From Sinomicrobium soli (GTDB taxonomy: Bacteria; Bacteroidota; Bacteroidia; Flavobacteriales; Flavobacteriaceae), in NCBI RefSeq assembly GCF_003285545.1, contig NZ_QLNV01000003.1:248001-312000 (forward strand): 64,000 bases of DNA, in the 5' to 3' direction. Position 1 is the stretch's first letter, and each line of letters starts with the position of its first letter. Below, piece after piece: positions 58,534-64,000 of this stretch. The notes below the pieces were generated by a model. That model made no database searches. It was given only the letters and a program-made list of their open reading frames with translations, and had not been told where the DNA came from. Position numbers and translations under genes: made by a program.

Positions 58534-61500
58534 ATGATCAAAAACAAACTTGAAATACTCCTGGTTTTCCTCCTGTTCTGGAAGCTCTCATTTTCCCAGC
58601 AAAAAGATGTTTCGGAGCACATTCCTGACGACCTGTATTTTCACCTGGTCAATGTCAACTCGGGTTTATCCAACAATGTCATCAACGACATGATCCAGGA
58701 TTCCCTCGGCTTTATCTGGATAGGCACCGAGGACGGACTGAACCGCTTCGACGGGACAAACTTCAGGGTATTCAAACAAAAGGTAAAAAACAGGCAGGAG
58801 GGGCTGGCCAATAATTTTGTGCAATCCCTCCTGCTTCAAAACGGCCACACCATTCTGGTCGGGACCGATGGCGGACTCAATACCTACGATACCCGGAGTG
58901 AGCAGTTAAAGCTGACGGACCGGAACAAGGGGCTTCTGGACAACAGCGTCAGCAAGCTTTTCTCCGTTACGGGACGTAAAACCGCCATAGGCATTTACCG
59001 GGGAGGGATACAGTTTCTGGACCGGGACGGGGCGCTTGAAGAAACGGATACCACACTCAACAATACCCTCTCATCAGACGAAGTGTCTGCCATAACCATG
59101 CAGGGCGATTCCGTACTGTGGATAGGTACCTTTGCCCACGGTCTCAATAAGGCAGATTATCGTAATCGCCAGGTGACCGACACCCTGATCCCGGAAAACA
59201 GCGCCCTGGCATCGTCGTCGGTAAACAGCCTCTATACAGACCGGGAGAACAATATATGGATAGGGACCCGAAACGGCCTCACGGTGATCACGGCAAAGGG
59301 CGATACCATAAATATCGGGAAATCGGTATCTGCAGACCAGGGACTGAGCGACAACGACATCCTCTGTTTCCGGGAAGATGGCAAGGGGCGGATATGGATA
59401 GGGACACGGAACGGCGGCCTCAATATTATGGAAACAGCTTCCGTACTGAAGAATGAAAGCTCTTTAAAGAACAGGTGGTTCCTTCCGGCTACCGATGGTA
59501 CAAGCGTGTATAACAGAACGGTCTCGTCTATCCTGAGAGACCATAACGGCAATATGTGGCTGGGAACTCCCACAGGGCTCAATTATGTCAACCCCCGGGG
59601 AGAACCGGTGCATTCCATCCGGCGTCATGACGGACTGGCACAGACCATCAGTCATGAACGTGTGGGGGCGCTGGCCCTCTCATCCGGCGATAAGATCTGG
59701 ATAGGTACAGACGGGGGCGGACTGGATCTCCTGGACCCTGAAACACAGACCTATACCCACTTCCGGCACAGGCCCGGACACGATTCCGGCCTGAGCAACA
59801 ATTATATCCTGTCACTGCTCGAAGACAGCCGGAACAGGTTGTGGGCAGGAACCTACAGGGGTGGGATCAATAAAATGAAGAACGGACAGGACACCTTTTC
59901 ACATTACCTCCGGGGAGCACCGGAAGACGGTAGTGATGTAAGGGTTATTTTCGAAGCAGGCGACAGGCGTATATGGGCCGGTACCAACAGGGGCGGACTT
60001 TATTACTACGACGAAGGTGATGATATCTTCCGGTATGTGAGCAACCTTGGCAAGATCGACATCAGGGATATCGAAGAAGATCACGACCACAACCTCTGGC
60101 TGGCCACTTTCGGGTCGGGTATTATCAGGTACGATCCCCGTAGCGGCGAGCGGATATATTTCAATACGGAAACGATAAGCGAACTCCCCGGCAATATATT
60201 TTTCTGCATTCTTCCCGTAGACGGAGAAACAGTCCTGGCAGGCTCCAGGTATGGCGGGCTGGTTCGCCTTAATCCCCGTACAAGACAGACTACCGGTATT
60301 ACCGAACAGGACGGGCTGAGCAATAATTCGATCACCGCACTGATCCGGGAAAACGAAAGATATGTATGGCTGTCTACCTTCAACGGGATCAACCGCTACG
60401 ATATTCAGACCGGCAGCATCCTCAATATCTCAAGCATGAACAACATTCTCCAGGGAGGTTTTAATATCGGCGCCGCCACCCGGTCTTCCGACGGTGTAGT
60501 CTATATGGGGGGCAATGACGGGATCAATTACTTCGATCCTGAGGGATTTTCAGGGCCTGCCCGAAAATACCCCCTTATCTTTGAAGGGCTGAGGGTGCTT
60601 AATACCGATGTAAAAGTCGACACCAACAGCACCTTGAAACAGTCTCTCGCATTTACAGACCACTTGCGGCTGAATTACAACCAGAATACCTTTTCCATAG
60701 ATTTTGCAGTCCTTAAATACCCGGTCTCACACCATATTACCTATTCCTATAAACTGGAAGGTTACAACAATTTCTGGATCGATACCCGCGGGGTGGGGAC
60801 GGCGAATTTTACCGAACTGGACCCCGGGGAATACCGGTTAACCGTCAGGATCAACGCTCCCTATAACGAAAATGCCGAAAAAAGCCTCCTGATTACCATC
60901 GTGCCCCCGTTCTGGAAAACCTGGCCCGCCTATTTGCTATACCTGCTGGCTGCCGGGATGCTCATATGGATTAGCATAAAATACTATACCGAAAGGCTGA
61001 GGCTCAGGAATTCCCTGATCTTCGAGAAGAAGCAGCGCCAGCTCGAAAACGATCTCAATGAAGAACGCCTCCGCTTCTTTACGGGTTTTTCCCATGAGCT
61101 GAAAACGCCCCTGACGCTTATATCGGCCCCGGTAGATCACCTGCTCGAAAACGTAAAACAGAAAGAACTGGTCGACAATCTGCTCCTCGTAAAACAAAAT
61201 ACACAAACCCTGCACAATGCCATTACCAAACTCCTGGAGTTCAGAAAAACGGAAGAAGGCCTGAGCCAGCTTACCTTAGGAACATATCACATGGAAGAAA
61301 AGGTCAGAAAGTGGACCCTTAACTACATTCCCCTGGCAAGGGATAAAAAAATAGACCTGCAACAGGCCGTTCCGGAAAGTGATACGCTCCTGCAATGTGA
61401 TATCGAAAAGATTGAGGTTATTTTCAACAACCTGATTTCCAATGCTATAAAATACGGTAAACGGAAAGGAATAGTAAAAGCAGAATTCATATCTGAAGAT

Positions 61501-62646
61501 GATATACTGAAGATCAGGATCAGCAATACCGGGTCGGTCATCAGCAAGAAGGAGATCGACCAGATCTTTAACTGGTATTACCGATCGGGCAACAGCATCA
61601 GGAAAAACGGTACGGGAATAGGCCTGGCCCTTTCCAAAAGGTTTGCAGAGCTCCACCACGGATATATTACGGTAAACAGCGGGGAAAACGATATTACCGA
61701 ATTTACCTTATGCCTGCCGCGTGATGTGAAATACAGCGATCACGATGTCCGTATGATCGATACACGACCGGCAGAACAGGCAGAACATACCGTGTTTAAG
61801 GACAGTTTCTCCCTCACCCCCGCCTCCGGAGACAAGATCATTCAGCCTTCGGGGAACAGGGATGTGATCCTGCTGATCGACGACAATCCCGAAATACTGG
61901 AATTCCTGGACAGCATCATGAAATCTGACTACGACATCATTCATGCCACAGACGGTAACGATGGTGTAGCCAAAGCGATCAAGTACATCCCGAACCTGAT
62001 CATATCCGACGTGATGATGCCCTTTAAGGACGGTATGGATCTGTGTACTACACTGAAAAAACATATCAGCACCAGCCATATTCCCATTATACTGCTTACC
62101 GCCAAAAGCAATCCGGAAAGTATAAACACGGGCTTCGAAGAAGGGGCCGATGCCTATATGACGAAACCCTTTCATCCGAAGATCCTCAGGACAAGGGTCA
62201 GGAACCTGTTGCAAAACCGGCTTAAACTGCAATCGTATTTTCTGGGGAATGCGGCTAACGACCCTTCCGGTACCGGAACCATCCCTTCAAAAGGCCTTAC
62301 CCGGGAAAAACAGTTCCTGAAAAAGATGGAAGACCTGATCCTGGGGCAATCGGAAAACAGCAAGGTCAATACTGCTTTCCTGGTTGCGGAAATAGGCATG
62401 AGCCGTACGTCCCTGTACCGCAAGATAAAGGCGCTCACCGGGCAGAATATCAACGAATTCATCCGCGATGTAAAACTACAAAGAGCCGCAATGCTCATCC
62501 GGAATGGAAATTATTCCGTCAGCGAGGCTTCCTATGAGGTGGGTTTTAACAGTTTAAAATATTTCAGGAAGGTCTTCAAGGAAAAATACGGGACCACCCC
62601 GGTTAAATTCAGGTCGGGAGAATTGCCGGAAAATGAGGAGGTGTGA
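58534..62646 (+). CDS. Hybrid two-component sensor kinase/AraC-type regulator (HTCS)
   Basis: One 1370-residue chain that senses a glycan in the periplasm and activates the locus. Order: signal (1-22); two propellers of Reg_prop repeats (about 35-690, many copies of W-I-G-T-x-x-G-L, e.g. GFIWIGTEDGLNRFDG); Y_Y_Y domain (about 735-790); one membrane helix (about 797-817); histidine kinase with His854 in GFSHELKTP; ATPase domain with NNLISNAIKYG and NGTGIGLALSKRF; receiver with Asp1116, Asp1117 and phosphoacceptor Asp1159 in IISDVMMP; AraC-type HTH (about 1255-1365). In the ATPase G1 box the usual Asp is Asn (SNTGSV). Divergent from susC. The TGA stop codon is the first part of an 8-bp array. 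Confidence 0.95.
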   Translation: MIKNKLEILLVFLLFWKLSFSQQKDVSEHIPDDLYFHLVNVNSGLSNNVINDMIQDSLGFIWIGTEDGLNRFDGTNFRVFKQKVKNRQEGLANNFVQSLLLQNGHTILVGTDGGLNTYDTRSEQLKLTDRNKGLLDNSVSKLFSVTGRKTAIGIYRGGIQFLDRDGALEETDTTLNNTLSSDEVSAITMQGDSVLWIGTFAHGLNKADYRNRQVTDTLIPENSALASSSVNSLYTDRENNIWIGTRNGLTVITAKGDTINIGKSVSADQGLSDNDILCFREDGKGRIWIGTRNGGLNIMETASVLKNESSLKNRWFLPATDGTSVYNRTVSSILRDHNGNMWLGTPTGLNYVNPRGEPVHSIRRHDGLAQTISHERVGALALSSGDKIWIGTDGGGLDLLDPETQTYTHFRHRPGHDSGLSNNYILSLLEDSRNRLWAGTYRGGINKMKNGQDTFSHYLRGAPEDGSDVRVIFEAGDRRIWAGTNRGGLYYYDEGDDIFRYVSNLGKIDIRDIEEDHDHNLWLATFGSGIIRYDPRSGERIYFNTETISELPGNIFFCILPVDGETVLAGSRYGGLVRLNPRTRQTTGITEQDGLSNNSITALIRENERYVWLSTFNGINRYDIQTGSILNISSMNNILQGGFNIGAATRSSDGVVYMGGNDGINYFDPEGFSGPARKYPLIFEGLRVLNTDVKVDTNSTLKQSLAFTDHLRLNYNQNTFSIDFAVLKYPVSHHITYSYKLEGYNNFWIDTRGVGTANFTELDPGEYRLTVRINAPYNENAEKSLLITIVPPFWKTWPAYLLYLLAAGMLIWISIKYYTERLRLRNSLIFEKKQRQLENDLNEERLRFFTGFSHELKTPLTLISAPVDHLLENVKQKELVDNLLLVKQNTQTLHNAITKLLEFRKTEEGLSQLTLGTYHMEEKVRKWTLNYIPLARDKKIDLQQAVPESDTLLQCDIEKIEVIFNNLISNAIKYGKRKGIVKAEFISEDDILKIRISNTGSVISKKEIDQIFNWYYRSGNSIRKNGTGIGLALSKRFAELHHGYITVNSGENDITEFTLCLPRDVKYSDHDVRMIDTRPAEQAEHTVFKDSFSLTPASGDKIIQPSGNRDVILLIDDNPEILEFLDSIMKSDYDIIHATDGNDGVAKAIKYIPNLIISDVMMPFKDGMDLCTTLKKHISTSHIPIILLTAKSNPESINTGFEEGADAYMTKPFHPKILRTRVRNLLQNRLKLQSYFLGNAANDPSGTGTIPSKGLTREKQFLKKMEDLILGQSENSKVNTAFLVAEIGMSRTSLYRKIKALTGQNINEFIRDVKLQRAAMLIRNGNYSVSEASYEVGFNSLKYFRKVFKEKYGTTPVKFRSGELPENEEV

Positions 62647-62707
62647 TAATGTGATAATGTGATAATGTGTCAATGTGCCAATGAGAGAATGTGTTAATGG
62701 GAGGATG
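62644..62707 (+). repeat. 8-bp array starting in the stop codon of the hybrid regulator
   Basis: Three TGATAATG units (62644, 62652, 62660) are followed by TGTCAATG, TGCCAATG, AGAGAATG, TGTTAATG and GGAGGATG, eight units with an exact 8-base period. The first TGA is the stop codon of the regulator gene. It lies in the gap between convergent genes. Confidence 0.88.
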
Positions 62708-62746
62708 TTGTGGTCTGGGTGAATATCGGGCAAACCTGCGACTGCT

Positions 62747-63220
62747 CTACCGCGTTCCGTGATAGGTGGCAAGGGTCATTCCGAGAACCATGACACAGGA
62801 GAGGAAAATACCGATGGTATTGGCCCAGAATGCCTGTTTGTAAGGCATTCTGAAAAGATAGGAAGCAATAGTCCCGGCATATACCCCCGTTCCCGGAACA
62901 GGAAGCATCACAAAGATCAATATGCCCCAGAAGCCGAACCTGTTCACATTAGACCCCGCTCCCACCTTGACACGACGGGCTACCTTGATAGCGGTCTTCT
63001 TGTAGAATTTCCATTTCAGCAGATAGTGGTTCAGATGATCCAGGAAGAAGGCCATTACCGGGAACACCATCACATTTGCGGCAAAGCAGACAACAAATGA
63101 TATGTAGACGTTCACATGGTTAAAAATCGCATAAGGTATTCCCACTTTCGCCTCTCCGAAAGGGGATATACTCCATAATGCGGCTATCAATATATCTGCT
63201 ATCACAGTATTTTTTCGCAA
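62747..63220 (-). CDS. Small multidrug-export-type membrane protein (Sm_multidrug_ex family)
   Basis: A 157-residue protein with about four membrane helices. It matches the COG2426 / putative small multidrug-export family: ISPFGEAKVGIPYAIF, a hydrophilic mid-loop, and the block VMLPVPGTGVYAGTIASYLF that is the family signature. The name is historical; transport has not been shown for most members, and the family is structurally closer to DedA-like or SNARE-associated membrane proteins. The gene converges with the regulator gene and stands alone. Confidence 0.85.
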   Translation of the reverse strand: MRKNTVIADILIAALWSISPFGEAKVGIPYAIFNHVNVYISFVVCFAANVMVFPVMAFFLDHLNHYLLKWKFYKKTAIKVARRVKVGAGSNVNRFGFWGILIFVMLPVPGTGVYAGTIASYLFRMPYKQAFWANTIGIFLSCVMVLGMTLATYHGTR

Positions 63221-63359
63221 AAATAGAAATTATACATCTCCATAGGTAAACAGGGTTTATCATTTATGGGAGTTTTAACATTTTTCCCGAAAGAGAAAGG
63301 GAAGGCCATGCAACGGGTAAGTGTATGATCCGGCAGATCAAAACAGCTTACTGACCCGG

Positions 63360-63385
63360 AAAAATACCCTCAACAGGGTATTTTT
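63360..63385. terminator. Strong bidirectional terminator-like hairpin
   Basis: AAAAATACCCT (63360-63370), loop CAAC, AGGGTATTTTT (63375-63385): a perfect 11-pair stem with an A-run before and a T-run after it. No gene ends next to it on either strand, so its transcript is not clear; it could end a transcript coming from outside a recognised gene. Confidence 0.7.
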
Positions 63386-63682
63386 TTATAAAGCATCATT
63401 CTTTAGGTTTGCTTTCGGAATAATCACAGAAATCAATAACCTCCGGCAAAGTCTTCGGGACTTCAACCGGGAAAACCGACAAAACAATTATAGGAAACAC
63501 AACTACTAACCTCAAACGACATCTCAATCAAATGAAGAGAAACCATCTTTTACCGGAACCCGGGTTCACCGGATTCTGCATATGATACCTCTCCCAGACT
63601 CCTTATTATCATGTTCCCGCCTGTCCCGGTTACCGGGAGTAGTACCGCCCGTTCCTGGGTCCGACTGACAAAGCTGTGACCG

Positions 63683-63772
63683 GTTATGAGTTATGAGTTC
63701 AGAATTCAGAGTATATCTAACCTGTAACCATAAACCAAACTAACAACTAAGAACCACAAACTAATAAACCAA
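63683..63772 (+). repeat. Head-to-head 7-bp arrays before the last gene
   Basis: Left: GTTATGA, GTTATGA, GTTCAGA, ATTCAGA (63683-63710). Right: AACTAAC, AACTAAG, AACCACA, AACTAAT, AAACCAA (63738-63772), then ATT and the ATG at 63776. Both have a 7-base period and opposite polarity. Confidence 0.72.
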
Positions 63773-63775
63773 ATT

Positions 63776-64000
63776 ATGAAGAGGATCATTACCCTGTTAA
63801 CTTTTCTGATCACTGTTGTTTCGGGCTATTCACAGGAAGCCACCGTGTATATAGCCCGGAATAACGGTTTTGCCGGATCAGGAGCCCCTGCTCATATTTT
63901 TCACGAGTACGCTTATCTCGGAAAGCTAAAGCAAAAAAAGGATTATATCGAAATAAAGGTCCAGCCCGGTGAAAACAAGTTCGCCCTGGTATCCAATCTC
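63776..64000 (+). CDS. Secreted or membrane-attached protein, partial (DUF2846-like start)
   Basis: The first 75 codons of a gene that runs off the window. It starts MKRIITLLTFLITVVSGYSQ, a signal peptide, then EATVYIARNNGFAGSGAPAHIF and DYIEIKVQPGENKFALVSN. The pattern of a short signal followed by a YIARN-type beta strand resembles DUF2846-like proteins of the phylum, but this is tentative. The start codon follows the end of a 7-bp array with only ATT between. Confidence 0.6.
   Translation, partial: MKRIITLLTFLITVVSGYSQEATVYIARNNGFAGSGAPAHIFHEYAYLGKLKQKKDYIEIKVQPGENKFALVSNL

Larger units (their letters stand above)
63221..63775. other. Intergenic region with terminator and repeat arrays
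   Basis: 555 bases with no convincing gene. A short reading frame (63321-63509, 62 codons) crosses the terminator hairpin and has no family features. Contents: the hairpin at 63360, a perfect short hairpin TCCCGG (63624-63629) with CCGGGA (63633-63638), and the paired arrays at 63683-63772. Confidence 0.6.

Noticed and set aside
63321-63509. A 62-codon frame
   Set aside because: It runs through the perfect terminator hairpin at 63360-63385 and resembles no known protein.

Overview
The window reads as chromosomal DNA of a Bacteroidota bacterium, most likely class Flavobacteriia. The evidence is the SusC/SusD-type polysaccharide locus with a hybrid two-component regulator, the one-piece ResB-CcsA cytochrome c synthetase, the Bacteroidota-type arginine operon with an ArgF' transcarbamylase, weak Shine-Dalgarno sequences, and TAnnTTTG promoter elements. 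No rRNA, tRNA, CRISPR array, insertion sequence or prophage was seen.

Layout. Bases 1-7035 (+ strand) hold the end of a FabG-like reductase, a von Willebrand-type membrane protein, a prohibitin-like SPFH protein, a DUF2461 protein, dnaX, murQ and a small membrane protein. Bases 7105-14083 (- strand) hold a CocE/NonD hydrolase, dsbD, tilS and pabB. Bases 14421-24323 (+) are a nine-gene arginine operon: GNAT, argG, argC, proC, argD, argF', argB, argE, argH. A foreign-looking S23-type four-helix-bundle gene sits between argE and argH. Bases 24497-40782 are mixed housekeeping genes: an MscS channel, a DUF6438 lipoprotein, a large anchored protein, an aldo/keto reductase, a Dabb protein, an FMN reductase, a membrane acyltransferase, lpd, a MATE exporter, an MFS transporter, ccsBA and an M14-type protein. 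Bases 40817-62646 are a polysaccharide utilization locus: susC, susD, three GH2 enzymes, a tandem GH43 and a GH97, with a divergent hybrid sensor kinase as the likely regulator. The window ends with a small multidrug-export-type membrane protein and the start of a secreted protein.

How the genes work together. The arginine operon encodes the linear acylated route from glutamate through N-acyl-ornithine and N-acyl-citrulline. The transcarbamylase has Ser at the position that separates acetyl- from succinyl-ornithine enzymes, so the succinylated version is predicted. The polysaccharide locus has only exo-type or debranching glycosidases, which suggests uptake of galactose- (possibly arabinose-) containing oligosaccharides through SusCD and periplasmic trimming.

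The most unusual feature is a family of degenerate 7- or 8-bp tandem arrays between genes. They are often arranged head-to-head as inverted pairs, and several touch a start or stop codon to the base. One inverted pair brackets the S23-type gene; another, at 30.4 kb, has only 16 bp between its arms.
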